26,430 nt of DNA from Flavipsychrobacter sp964461535 (GTDB lineage Bacteria > Bacteroidota > Bacteroidia > Chitinophagales > Chitinophagaceae). Under the pieces are notes generated by a model. The model saw only the letters and a program-made list of their open reading frames with translations. It was not told the origin of the DNA and did no database searches. The translations under genes were made by a program, and so were the position numbers. Position 1 is the first letter of the stretch. Each line of letters opens with the position of its first letter. The stretch is taken from assembly GCA_964461535.1 (NCBI GenBank), contig CAYWUY010000039.1, positions 1 through 26,430 of the forward strand, read 5' to 3'. Positions 1 to 8,210 of this stretch are shown here, piece after piece.

Positions 1-98
1 CTTATGCCTGCAGGACAACCATCTATTACTACACCTACATAACTACCGTGAGATTCTCCAATAATTGAAACCCTAAATTTCCTTCCAATACTGTTCAT
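1..98 (-). CDS. aroC: Chorismate synthase, N-terminal fragment (cut by window edge)
   Basis: Reading the minus strand from the ATG at 98-96 gives 32 codons beginning MNSIGRKFRV, then GESHG and ending near GCPAGI. This is the standard N-terminus of chorismate synthase, with the conserved GESHG motif. The enzyme converts 5-enolpyruvylshikimate-3-phosphate to chorismate, the step after AroA, using reduced FMN. The start lies 18 nt after the aroA stop on the same strand, so it is most likely the third gene of an aroB-aroA-aroC operon. The rest of the gene lies beyond the left edge. The identification rests on a short but very conserved stretch plus its context. Confidence 0.9.
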   Translation of the reverse strand, partial: MNSIGRKFRVSIIGESHGSYVGVVIDGCPAGI

Positions 99-116
99 TA
101 CAAGCTATTATTTAGA

Positions 117-1400
117 CTAATTTTCATACTTAACTACAACACCCAATTTCATTAAATCTTCAAAGAAATTTGGGTAAGATTTTGCAATACAAGAAACATC
201 AGATATTGCTATTTCTCCATTGCAATATAATGATGCAATAGCAGCAGCAAACACTATTCTATGGTCATTAAAACTATTAACAATAGCGCTTTTAAATGAT
301 TTAACACCATTTACCATCAAAACATCATCATCCAATGTAAACGAAACTCCTAATGCATTTAACAAACCAACTACGCTATTTACTCTATTACTTTCCTTGT
401 TATGTAATCTCTGCATACCTTTTATGCGAGATATACCATTGGCAGTTGCTGCTAATACAGAAAGAATAGGTATTAAATCGGGGCTGTGTGAAGCATCAAA
501 ATCAAATGATTTTTTTTCACCAGTGGACTCTACTATAATATTATCTAAATGAAGCGACACATTTGCACCGTACAACCTCAAAACATCTACTATTGCAATA
601 TCAGCTTGCTTACTTGCAGAATTTAGGTTTACAACTTTTACAGAACCAGAAATAGCTGCACCTACTAATAGGTTTGCTGCCCCACTCCAATCCCCCTCTA
701 TTTCTATTATACACTCTGGTTTGTGAGTAAAATTATTGGGGCTTATTGAGAACTCTTGATAATTGTGATTAATAATTTTTCTTCCAAATTTATCTAAGAC
801 TTCTAAAGTCATATCAATGTATGGAATACTAACTACCTGCTGAACTGTTATGTGTAAGTGAGTATGATGTACGGTAGATAATGCAAAGAGTAATCCTGAC
901 AAATACTGGGAGCTATCGGAAGCATCAACTTTTAAAGTTTTATAAGGCAATGGCCCTTTGACTTTAATAGGCAAATGACCACTAGCACCTATATACTCAA
1001 CTGATACACCCAAGTCTACTAAGCTATTACACATTGCTGCAAATGACCTATTCAATAAAGTTCCCTTTCCAGTAATAGTTACAGGCTTATCTAGTAAGGC
1101 TACAATAGGAGTAAAAAGTCTAGTACACAAGCCACTTTCCCCAACATGAATCTCATCCTGATTAAGCACAATACCATTACTGTGTACCACACACTCAGCC
1201 GCATCAAGCATTACTATATAGGCACCTAATTGCTTAGCTACAGAAATAGAGGCTATTTCATCATCGCTACTACCGAAGCCCTTAATGCGAGTTTCACCTT
1301 TATGTAATAACGCACCTGCAAAAGCTCTTTGGGTATAGCTTTTTGATGGCACGGCTTTTACTTCGCCTGCTATAGTTTTTGCGCTTAGCCTTGTAACCAT
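117..1400 (-). CDS. aroA: 3-phosphoshikimate 1-carboxyvinyltransferase (EPSP synthase)
   Basis: This cytoplasmic enzyme transfers the enolpyruvyl group of PEP to shikimate-3-phosphate, the sixth step of the shikimate pathway. The 427-aa length matches the family. Visible motifs are the substrate loop KSYTQR (residues 20-25), the PEP-site segment GESGLCTR (87-94, in place of the enterobacterial GNAGTAMR), SPDLIP near 310, HNKESNR near 330 and NDHR with its Asp at 379. The C-terminal AKSYPNFFEDL signature follows. The start overlaps the 3' end of aroB by 16 bp, suggesting translational coupling, and aroC follows after 18 nt. The GESGLC form of the PEP loop is, from memory, usual for Bacteroidota enzymes and is not evidence of glyphosate tolerance. 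Confidence 0.96.
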   Translation of the reverse strand: MVTRLSAKTIAGEVKAVPSKSYTQRAFAGALLHKGETRIKGFGSSDDEIASISVAKQLGAYIVMLDAAECVVHSNGIVLNQDEIHVGESGLCTRLFTPIVALLDKPVTITGKGTLLNRSFAAMCNSLVDLGVSVEYIGASGHLPIKVKGPLPYKTLKVDASDSSQYLSGLLFALSTVHHTHLHITVQQVVSIPYIDMTLEVLDKFGRKIINHNYQEFSISPNNFTHKPECIIEIEGDWSGAANLLVGAAISGSVKVVNLNSASKQADIAIVDVLRLYGANVSLHLDNIIVESTGEKKSFDFDASHSPDLIPILSVLAATANGISRIKGMQRLHNKESNRVNSVVGLLNALGVSFTLDDDVLMVNGVKSFKSAIVNSFNDHRIVFAAAIASLYCNGEIAISDVSCIAKSYPNFFEDLMKLGVVVKYEN

Positions 1401-2416
1401 AATTTTATTTCTTTCTCTACATCATCAAATGCCATTTCATGTATATAGGCTTCACCAATGTTTTTTAGCAGAATATAACTAACTGCATTTTTACTTCTCT
1501 TTTTATCTGCCTTTAATACTGTCATTACACTATCTACATGTATTTCTATCTTACTAGGCAATCCATAATTAGACAGCATCAAAGACAACCTATTAATAAT
1601 ACTAGAAGACAAACCCGACAAACGCACAGATAAAGAAACAGCAAACATCATACCTATAGATACTGCAAAACCATGAGGCAGCTTTTTATCATGCTCTATA
1701 GCATGACCTAAAGTATGTCCAAAATTCAACAACTTTCTTACACCTTTTTCATCCTCATCTTCTAATACTGTTTTATTTTTCCAGTCTACACATGTTTTTA
1801 TTATTTCGGCTAGCAACTTACTGTTATTCATTAAATCGTCAAGCGAGTACTCTTCTAGAGTACCAAATAAATCAGCATCAAAAATGCAAGCATACTTTAT
1901 CACCTCAGCAAAGCCATTACTCCATTCTTGGTTTGGTAAAGTAGATAGCATTGCGCTATCGAACAATATAAATTCCGGTTGTTTTATAACACCTAATATA
2001 TTTTTATAAGGAAGTAGATTTATACCATTTTTACCACCAATGGCGGCATCTACCATAGCCAATAAAGAAGTGGGTACAAAACCAAACCTCATGCCGCGCA
2101 TAAAAACAGAAGCTATGAAGCCTGCCAGATCAGTAATAACGCCACCACCCACAGCAATTAGTAAAGAAGAGCGCCCAGCACCTAATGCTAACAATTTACT
2201 ACTCACTTCTGCTAGTACTTCTATACCCTTGCTCTCCTCACCTGCCGAAACAACTATTGTCTTATCTGGTACAAATAAATAATTATGTGCAGCATATACA
2301 TTAGTATCAGTAATATAAAAACAGTCAGAATCCAATTCTAACTGCCTTACATAGTTACTGGCTGAGGAATGAATATAGTTAACAGAACTTGATTGAAAAT
2401 GTACAGAGTATTGCAT
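1385..2416 (-). CDS. aroB: 3-dehydroquinate synthase
   Basis: The enzyme converts DAHP to 3-dehydroquinate, the second step of the shikimate pathway, using NAD and a divalent metal. The 343-aa protein shows the NAD-binding stretch AVGGGVITDLAGF (residues 88-100), the PTSLLAMVDAAIGGK segment (115-129) and KNILGVIKQP. Likely metal ligands are Glu171 in GFAEVIK, His234 in NFGHTLGH and His248 in LPHGF. The length is at the short end for the family (about 345-365 aa). It is the first gene of the aroBAC group and overlaps aroA by 16 bp. The terminator behind ndk at 2470-2494 lies just upstream, so the group probably has its own promoter between about 2417 and 2470. A TAATTTTA box about 25 nt before the ATG is a weak candidate for it. 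Confidence 0.96.
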   Translation of the reverse strand: MQYSVHFQSSSVNYIHSSASNYVRQLELDSDCFYITDTNVYAAHNYLFVPDKTIVVSAGEESKGIEVLAEVSSKLLALGAGRSSLLIAVGGGVITDLAGFIASVFMRGMRFGFVPTSLLAMVDAAIGGKNGINLLPYKNILGVIKQPEFILFDSAMLSTLPNQEWSNGFAEVIKYACIFDADLFGTLEEYSLDDLMNNSKLLAEIIKTCVDWKNKTVLEDEDEKGVRKLLNFGHTLGHAIEHDKKLPHGFAVSIGMMFAVSLSVRLSGLSSSIINRLSLMLSNYGLPSKIEIHVDSVMTVLKADKKRSKNAVSYILLKNIGEAYIHEMAFDDVEKEIKLWLQG

Positions 2417-2469
2417 AAATTACTATCTCATAAAATTAACCATTACTAACCAACTTATATAAAACAATA

Positions 2470-2494
2470 AGTCCCGAATAAACTATTCGGGACT
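2470..2494 (-). terminator. Intrinsic terminator of ndk
   Basis: A perfect 11-bp inverted repeat (arms 2470-2480 and 2484-2494) with a 3-nt loop lies 25 nt after the ndk stop. On the minus strand it is followed by a T-rich stretch (TTATTGTTTTA). It separates ndk transcription from aroB. Confidence 0.85.
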
Positions 2495-2518
2495 ATACTG
2501 ATTGGCATATTATATAAA

Positions 2519-2935
2519 TTAGAATTTCTCTAAACCACTAAAGAAGAAAGAACCTTCTATTTGTGCATTTTCATCGCTATCAGAACCATGTACAGCATTT
2601 TCGCCAACAGATGCAGCATACTTCTTACGTATAGTACCTTCTTCAGCTTGTGCCGGGTTAGTAGCGCCTATTAGTTTACGGAAGTCTGCAACTGCATTAT
2701 CTTTTTCAAGTATTGCTGCTACTATTGATCCGCTACTCATAAACTCAGTTAGTTCACCATAAAAAGGACGTTCAGCGTGTACTTCGTAGAATTTCTCAGC
2801 TTGTTGTTTAGTAATTTTCAAATACTTCATAGCAACTATTCTAAAACCAGCTGCATTAATCATTTGAAGAATGTTCCCGATATTACCGGCTTTAACTGCA
2901 TCCGGCTTAATCATAGTAAATGTACGATTAGACAT
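2519..2935 (-). CDS. ndk: Nucleoside diphosphate kinase
   Basis: The enzyme moves the gamma-phosphate from ATP to nucleoside diphosphates through a phosphohistidine. The 138-aa length is typical. The N-terminus reads TFTMIKPDAV, the catalytic histidine is His116 in GENAVHGSDS, and ERPFYGEL (residues 55-62) is the usual conserved loop. It is a single gene, divergent from the nrnA-FKBP operon and ended by the hairpin at 2470-2494. A TAACTTTG -7 box on the minus strand (2955-2962) lies 19 nt before the ATG. Confidence 0.97.
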   Translation of the reverse strand: MSNRTFTMIKPDAVKAGNIGNILQMINAAGFRIVAMKYLKITKQQAEKFYEVHAERPFYGELTEFMSSGSIVAAILEKDNAVADFRKLIGATNPAQAEEGTIRKKYAASVGENAVHGSDSDENAQIEGSFFFSGLEKF

Positions 2936-2954
2936 ATTTTTATATATTTCGCCG

Positions 2955-2962
2955 CAAAGTTA
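2955..2962 (-). promoter_or_regulatory. Promoter -7 box of ndk
   Basis: The minus strand reads TAACTTTG, a full match to the Bacteroidota TAnnTTTG -7 element, placed 19 nt upstream of the ndk ATG. A TTG-containing segment about 22 nt further upstream may serve as the -33 element, but that match is poor. Confidence 0.55.
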
Positions 2963-3065
2963 GACAAAACATGCATAATGCCTACAACACTTTTTAGTTA
3001 TTATATTCCTAAAATGAATAAAAATTAAACCTTCATAGAAATTCACATTAATAACATACAATATA

Positions 3066-3097
3066 TTTACATTCAATGAAAATTCATAGTACATTTG
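3066..3097 (+). promoter_or_regulatory. Promoter of the nrnA-FKBP-FKBP-M1 operon
   Basis: TACATTTG (3090-3097) matches TAnnTTTG, with TTTA (3066-3069) as a partial -33 element 20 nt upstream. Transcription would start near 3104 and give a leader of about 48 nt before the ATG at 3152. This is by consensus only. Confidence 0.5.
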
Positions 3098-3151
3098 CAT
3101 GCCGAATAAGCAATACATAATATTTCATCTTAATAAATAAAGAACTCATTA

Positions 3152-4150
3152 ATGCGCTCGATACAAGACGCTTTTCCATTATTGCAACAACCAAAAAAGA
3201 TATTTATTACTACCCATCACAAACCTGATGGTGATGCAATAGGAAGCATGTTGGGTCTTTATCATTATCTATTAAAAAAAGGCCACCATGTTACGGCCGT
3301 TTCTCCCGGCGACTTCCCTGATTTCCTTGAGTGGGTGCCCGGAGTGAGCGAAATGGTTAACTATGAGGCTACCCCTACCATTGCCAATAATGCACTCAGA
3401 AATTGTGATGTCATCTTCTGTGTTGATTTCAATGATTTTAGTAGAACCAAACACTTAGAGACCCCATTAGCAGAGGCTACTCAGCCCAAAATAATGATTG
3501 ACCATCATTTATTACCTAAACCTGTATGGGATTATGGCATGAGTATACCAGAAAAAAGCAGTACCTGTGAAATGGTGTATGACTTCATCAATTTGTGTGG
3601 CGACAATACATTAATTGATAACAATATTGCTCAATGTTTATACACAGGCGTTATGACCGATACGGGATCGTTCAGATTTCCTGTTACTACAGCTAGTGTA
3701 CATACTATGATTGCCGACCTAAAACATAAAGGTCTAGAACACAGTATTATTCACGAGCACATATATGACTCCTGGACAGAAAGCCGAATGAGATTTATGG
3801 GTTACGTGCTTATAGAAAAAATGGAGCTATTCCATAACTATAAAGCTGGACTTATCTGTCTATCTAAAAAAGATATGGGTTTGTTCAACGTAAAGACCGG
3901 AGATACAGAAGGACTTGTAAACTATCCATTAAGTATAAAAAATATATCTTTCGCAACCCTTATTACAGAAAGAAATGATGAAGTAAAATTGTCATTTCGC
4001 AGTAAAGGCAACTTTGATGTAAGTAGTTTTTCCAGAAAATATTTTGATGGAGGAGGCCACTTTAACGCATCTGGCGGAAGGTCAAAAACAAGTTTTAAAG
4101 AAACAATTGATTATTTTAAACAAATTTTATCCGAAATTCACCCCCAATAA
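3152..4150 (+). CDS. DHH-family phosphoesterase, NrnA-like (nanoRNase / pAp phosphatase)
   Basis: Proteins of this family degrade very short RNAs and dephosphorylate 3'-phosphoadenosine 5'-phosphate in the cytoplasm. The 332-aa protein has the DHH-domain metal motifs: THHKPDGDAIGS (residues 21-32), VDFND (91-95), the signature IDHHL (116-120) and MTDTGSFRF near 168. The C-terminal DHHA1 motif GGGHFNASGG is at 300-309. The length suits NrnA-type proteins (about 310-340 aa). It is the first gene of a four-gene operon, and the FKBP lipoprotein begins 9 nt after its stop. Which substrate matters most in vivo cannot be read from the sequence. Confidence 0.9.
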   Translation: MRSIQDAFPLLQQPKKIFITTHHKPDGDAIGSMLGLYHYLLKKGHHVTAVSPGDFPDFLEWVPGVSEMVNYEATPTIANNALRNCDVIFCVDFNDFSRTKHLETPLAEATQPKIMIDHHLLPKPVWDYGMSIPEKSSTCEMVYDFINLCGDNTLIDNNIAQCLYTGVMTDTGSFRFPVTTASVHTMIADLKHKGLEHSIIHEHIYDSWTESRMRFMGYVLIEKMELFHNYKAGLICLSKKDMGLFNVKTGDTEGLVNYPLSIKNISFATLITERNDEVKLSFRSKGNFDVSSFSRKYFDGGGHFNASGGRSKTSFKETIDYFKQILSEIHPQ

Positions 4151-4159
4151 TAAATAAAC

Positions 4160-5062
4160 ATGATAAAAAAAGTATTACCAATTGCAATGCTAGGCGCTGC
4201 AATATTTGCTACTGGATGTAAAAACGATGGCGGCTTTAAAAAAGTTAAAGGTATAGAGTATAAAATCGTAAAAGATGCAGAAGGTAAAAATGCTCAATTA
4301 GGAGACATCATTGAATTTCAATATTCTGCAAAATGTGATTCTGAAAAACTTGGTAGCACTTATGAGCAAAATGGAGGAAAACCAGTACAGCTTATGGTGC
4401 AAGAAATTAAAGAGTCTGGTCAGTTTCAAGCTGCATTCCCTTACTTATCTGCTGGCGACAGCGCAGTTATATATGTTTCTTGCGATACATTGTTAAAAAA
4501 CTTACCTCCTAACCAAGGCATGCAATTACCACCATGGTTGAAAAAAGGTAAAAAAATAGAAGTATTAATATCAGTAGTTTCTGTAAAATCTAAAGCTGAC
4601 GCTGAAAAAGAAGCAAAGGAAAAATCTATGAAGCAAGCTGGTGAAGATGATAAGGCTTTACAAGATTACTTTGCGAAAAATAATATAAAAGCAGAAAAAA
4701 CTGCTACCGGTTTGTATTATTCAATAACTACACCTGGTGCTGGCGCTAATATAGCAAAAGGCCAAGTAGTAAAAATGAACTACATTGGCAAAACACTTGA
4801 TGGCAAAATTTTCGACGCTAATATGGGTGAAGGTTTTAAAGACAGAAAACCTTTCGAATTCCCAGTTGGCGTAGGTCAAGTAATTCCAGGATGGGATGAG
4901 GGTGTACAATTGCTTAAAAAAGGCAGTAAAGCTATGTTCTACATACCTTCTACATTAGCTTACGGCCCACAACAAATGCCAGGTATACCTGCTAACTCAT
5001 GTTTAACATTTGAAGTAGAAGTACTTGATGTAAAAAGCGAAGCACCGGCAGCCACTAAATAG
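4160..5062 (+). CDS. FKBP-type peptidyl-prolyl isomerase lipoprotein (GldI-like candidate)
   Basis: The start has a lipoprotein signal with lipobox FATGC, lipidation on Cys20 and lysines at 3-4, so it is a membrane-anchored protein of the cell envelope. Residues about 30-143 resemble a degenerate FKBP fold without the usual active-site residues. A charged linker (144-180) leads to an intact FKBP domain at about 181-293, with NYIGKTLDGKIFDAN (207-221), QVIPGWDEG (240-248), the AYG turn (267-269) and FEVEVLDV. Prolyl isomerisation of exported proteins is the expected role. In Flavobacterium, GldI is an FKBP-type lipoprotein needed for gliding. Overall type and operon setting are compatible with that, but GldI orthology is an inference. 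Confidence 0.9.
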   Translation: MIKKVLPIAMLGAAIFATGCKNDGGFKKVKGIEYKIVKDAEGKNAQLGDIIEFQYSAKCDSEKLGSTYEQNGGKPVQLMVQEIKESGQFQAAFPYLSAGDSAVIYVSCDTLLKNLPPNQGMQLPPWLKKGKKIEVLISVVSVKSKADAEKEAKEKSMKQAGEDDKALQDYFAKNNIKAEKTATGLYYSITTPGAGANIAKGQVVKMNYIGKTLDGKIFDANMGEGFKDRKPFEFPVGVGQVIPGWDEGVQLLKKGSKAMFYIPSTLAYGPQQMPGIPANSCLTFEVEVLDVKSEAPAATK

Positions 5063-5107
5063 TTTATAACTGAATCGTATCAATAACAGCACTAATTATC
5101 ATTAAAC

Positions 5108-6499
5108 ATGAAAAAATCTGCGCTTTTAACCCTGTTTGTTGCAGGTAGTGCACTATGCTTCAGTGAGTCTGCATTTGCACAAAATGCCAAGACAACAAAA
5201 CCAGCAAGCAAGCAGCCTACAACCAAAACAGCTGCAAAACCTGCAACTAAACCAACTACTAAACCTGCTGCAAAAGGAGCTGCCGGATTTACTACCACAG
5301 AAACAGGTTTGCAATATAAAATTGTAAAACATGGCACTGGTAAAAGAAATCCAGCTCTAGGCGACCATCTTGAAATGCACATCAAAGTGCATATTAAGGA
5401 TAGCGTATTGTTCGATTCTCGTAAAATGAACAACAATAAGCCTGTACCTTTCCAAGTACAAAAGCCTACTTTCAAAGGCGATCCTATTGAAGGATTCATG
5501 AAACTAGTAGCTGGTGATAGTGCTTTATTAAAACTACCGGTTGACTCAATCTTGAATCAAACTAAACAAGTAATGCCGGGTATGAAACCAGGCGACTTAC
5601 TTGAATATGAAGTAGTATTATTGAGTGTTATGTCGGACGATGAGTTTAAAGCAGAACAAACCAAAAAATTGGAGCTGCAAAAAACTATCGATGACGTTAA
5701 AATATCAGACTATTTAACCAAAAACAACATTAAAGCACAGAAAACCGCAAGTGGTTTATACTATACAGTATCTACCGAAGGCACCGGCAATCTTGCTAAA
5801 AATGGCCAAACTGTTAAGGTTAATTACACAGGCAGAATATTGGGTTCAAATGAAGCATTTGATTCAAATACCGACCCTAAATTTAGTCACGTAGAGCCTT
5901 TCGGTGTAGAACTTGGTACTGGTAGCGTTATTAAAGGATGGGATGAAGGCTTAGCCTTATTAAAAAAGGGTTCAAAAGCAACGTTTTATATCCCTTCTGG
6001 TTTAGCATATGGCTCTCAAGACAGAAGCCCACAAATACCTGCTAACTCTGTATTAGTTTTCGATGTTGAAGTTGTAGATATTACTACTCAAGCAGAGGCA
6101 GATGAAAAGGCACTACAGGAGTATTTTACTAAAAACAAAATCCAACCTCAAAAAACTGCTTCAGGTATTTATTATAAAATAATAAAAGAAGGTACCGGAG
6201 AAAAACCTAAAGAAGGTGAAAAAGTTAGCGTTAGCTACAAAGGAACTACTCTAGATGGCAATAAATTTGATGCCAACGTAGATAGCAACTTTGTTTGCAA
6301 TCGCCCATTCTCTTTCCCTCTAGGTAAAGGACAGGTTATTAAAGGTTGGGATGAAGGAATTGGCCTATTAAAGAAAGGCACTAGAGCAATGTTGTATATA
6401 CCATCTACATTAGCTTATGGTCGCCGTTCTCCTACAGCTGCAATACCTCCTAACTCTTGTTTAGTATTTGAAGTTGAATTGACTAACATAGAAAAATAA
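5108..6499 (+). CDS. Periplasmic FKBP-type peptidyl-prolyl isomerase with three FKBP units
   Basis: A signal peptide (residues 1-24, cleavage after SAFA) is followed by a linker (26-60) built almost only from Lys, Thr, Pro, Ala and Gln. Three FKBP-like units come next. The first (about 61-175) is degenerate, lacking the GWDEG and AYG motifs. The second (about 213-326) has NYTGRILG, FDSN, VIKGWDEG and AYGSQ. The third (about 350-462) has SYKGTTLDGNKFDAN, VIKGWDEG and AYGRR. The paired catalytic-type units suggest a foldase for secreted proteins. The gene follows the FKBP lipoprotein after 45 nt, and its stop codon overlaps the ATG of the M1 peptidase (TAATG). Units 2 and 3 also resemble the C-terminal domain of the upstream lipoprotein, consistent with duplication within the operon. 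Confidence 0.92.
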   Translation: MKKSALLTLFVAGSALCFSESAFAQNAKTTKPASKQPTTKTAAKPATKPTTKPAAKGAAGFTTTETGLQYKIVKHGTGKRNPALGDHLEMHIKVHIKDSVLFDSRKMNNNKPVPFQVQKPTFKGDPIEGFMKLVAGDSALLKLPVDSILNQTKQVMPGMKPGDLLEYEVVLLSVMSDDEFKAEQTKKLELQKTIDDVKISDYLTKNNIKAQKTASGLYYTVSTEGTGNLAKNGQTVKVNYTGRILGSNEAFDSNTDPKFSHVEPFGVELGTGSVIKGWDEGLALLKKGSKATFYIPSGLAYGSQDRSPQIPANSVLVFDVEVVDITTQAEADEKALQEYFTKNKIQPQKTASGIYYKIIKEGTGEKPKEGEKVSVSYKGTTLDGNKFDANVDSNFVCNRPFSFPLGKGQVIKGWDEGIGLLKKGTRAMLYIPSTLAYGRRSPTAAIPPNSCLVFEVELTNIEK

Positions 6500-8118
6500 T
6501 GAAAAAAAGCTTTTTAAGCTTTGGTGTAATGTGGTATTTGCTCAGCGCAAATACCACATTTGCTTTTAGCCATGCAGACACCTTAAGGGGAAGTAATGGA
6601 ATTGGAAGAAGTTGGTGGGATATACAACACTACAATCTCTCTTTCAAGTTTGACACCCTTAATAAAAGCATTACTGGTAGCAATACTATTAGATATGCAG
6701 TATTAAAAACCAACGTAGATTCTATGCAAATAGACCTACAAGAGCCCATGGTTATAGACAGCGTTATACAACGCAATCTGAAACTAAAATTTACCAGAGA
6801 AGAAAATGTATATTGGATAACAGGAACTGCCAAAAATCAGGTTATAAACAGCACAGATAGCATAACTGTGTTTTTCCATGGTGCGCCACAAATAGCAACA
6901 AACCCGCCTTGGGATGGAGGATTTACGTGGACCAAAGACAGCTTAAATAGACCTTGGGTAGCTGTAAGCTGTCAAGGACTAGGTGCAAGTGTTTGGTGGC
7001 CATGTAAGGATGCTCAATGGGATGAACCTGAAAATGGTGTTACAAGCTCTTATACTCTGCCAAAAGGAATGATGTGCATTGGTAACGGAAGACTGGTACA
7101 ACAATATGAAAAAGAAGCATACAATACTTACACATGGAATGTAGTTTCACCTATTAACAATTACGATGTCACTTTTTATATAGGAAATTATACCACATGG
7201 CACGATACAATAGTTGGAGAAAATGGAAAACTAGATTTAGATTACTGGGTATTAGATTATAATTTACCCAAAGCTAAAGCACAGTTTGCTATAGTGCCTC
7301 AAATGCTACATTGCTTTGAATATTGGTTTGGACCTTATCCTTTTTATAATGATGGTTATAAACTTGTAGAAGCACCCTACTTAGGAATGGAACACCAAAG
7401 TGCTGTAGCCTATGGAAATAAATACAAAATGGGTTATTTGGGTAGTGATAGAAGCGGCACAGGCATAGGTCTAAAGTTCGACTACATTATAGTACACGAA
7501 ACTGGGCATGAATGGTTTGGAAATAATATAACTGTAAAAGATGTAGCTGACGAATGGGTACAGGAAGGAATAACTACCTATAGCGAATCTCTTTTTGCTG
7601 AATGTTTACTTGGCAAGGAGGCTGGCAAAGAGTTTTGTAAAGGAGAATGGAATAACATTATAAATGCTAGACCAATTATTGGTAGATATGGAGTAAACAA
7701 TGAAGGTTCTAACATATATGACAAAGGTGCTGCTATAATGCATATGGTAAGAACTATGACCAATGATGATGAAAAATTCAGAATGACTTTAAGGTATCTT
7801 GGCAAACAATTTTACCACAACACAGTTACAACAACAGACATTGAAAATGCTATAGCAAAATATACACAACTCGACTTAACTACATTCTTCAATCAATATT
7901 TAAGAGAGGCAGAGATTCCTAAAATAGAATACTACATCAACAAAAAGAAGTTATACTACAGATTTAGTAATACCATAGATAACTTTTCAGTTCCTGTTAC
8001 TATTAAATGTAAAGACATAGAAGAACTTGTTCATCCAAACAACAAATGGCAATCTATCAATTGGCCAGACAAACATTATAACATAAAGTTTGACGGAAAC
8101 GACTATTTGATAAAGTAA
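6499..8118 (+). CDS. M1-family zinc aminopeptidase, short form, exported
   Basis: This M1 metallopeptidase removes N-terminal residues from peptides. A signal peptide of about 22-27 residues precedes an N-terminal beta domain. The exopeptidase motif is GMEHQ (residues 296-300), and the zinc site is HETGH (333-337) with the third ligand Glu356 in WVQEG. A Tyr in NIYDKGAAIMHM (near 410) is the likely catalytic tyrosine. At 539 aa it lacks the long helical C-terminal domain of larger M1 enzymes. There is no T9SS sorting domain, so a periplasmic location is more likely than the cell surface. It is coupled to the upstream FKBP gene by a TAATG overlap and is the last gene of the operon. Confidence 0.93.
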   Translation: MKKSFLSFGVMWYLLSANTTFAFSHADTLRGSNGIGRSWWDIQHYNLSFKFDTLNKSITGSNTIRYAVLKTNVDSMQIDLQEPMVIDSVIQRNLKLKFTREENVYWITGTAKNQVINSTDSITVFFHGAPQIATNPPWDGGFTWTKDSLNRPWVAVSCQGLGASVWWPCKDAQWDEPENGVTSSYTLPKGMMCIGNGRLVQQYEKEAYNTYTWNVVSPINNYDVTFYIGNYTTWHDTIVGENGKLDLDYWVLDYNLPKAKAQFAIVPQMLHCFEYWFGPYPFYNDGYKLVEAPYLGMEHQSAVAYGNKYKMGYLGSDRSGTGIGLKFDYIIVHETGHEWFGNNITVKDVADEWVQEGITTYSESLFAECLLGKEAGKEFCKGEWNNIINARPIIGRYGVNNEGSNIYDKGAAIMHMVRTMTNDDEKFRMTLRYLGKQFYHNTVTTTDIENAIAKYTQLDLTTFFNQYLREAEIPKIEYYINKKKLYYRFSNTIDNFSVPVTIKCKDIEELVHPNNKWQSINWPDKHYNIKFDGNDYLIK

Positions 8119-8141
8119 GAACTACACACATATACATAAGC

Positions 8142-8181
8142 AAAGAGAGCGGACTAAATACTAAGTTAGTCCGCTCTCTTT
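8142..8181 (+). terminator. Terminator between the M1 gene and the convergent giant gene
   Basis: A perfect 16-bp inverted repeat (arms 8142-8157 and 8166-8181, 8-nt loop) with a GC-rich core is followed by T residues on the plus strand. It lies 23 nt after the M1 stop and 29 nt from the stop of the minus-strand giant gene. The stem could end transcription from both sides, although the T-run is better on the plus strand. Confidence 0.9.
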
Positions 8182-8210
8182 TTAGAATATACCTAACGTA
8201 TAACTAATAC

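Noticed and set aside
2040..2282. 80-codon plus-strand frame inside aroB
   Set aside because: It is antisense to well-conserved AroB motifs and has a composition expected of a shadow frame.
2777..3028. 83-codon plus-strand frame across the ndk 5' end
   Set aside because: It is a shadow of ndk running into the promoter region, with no recognisable product.
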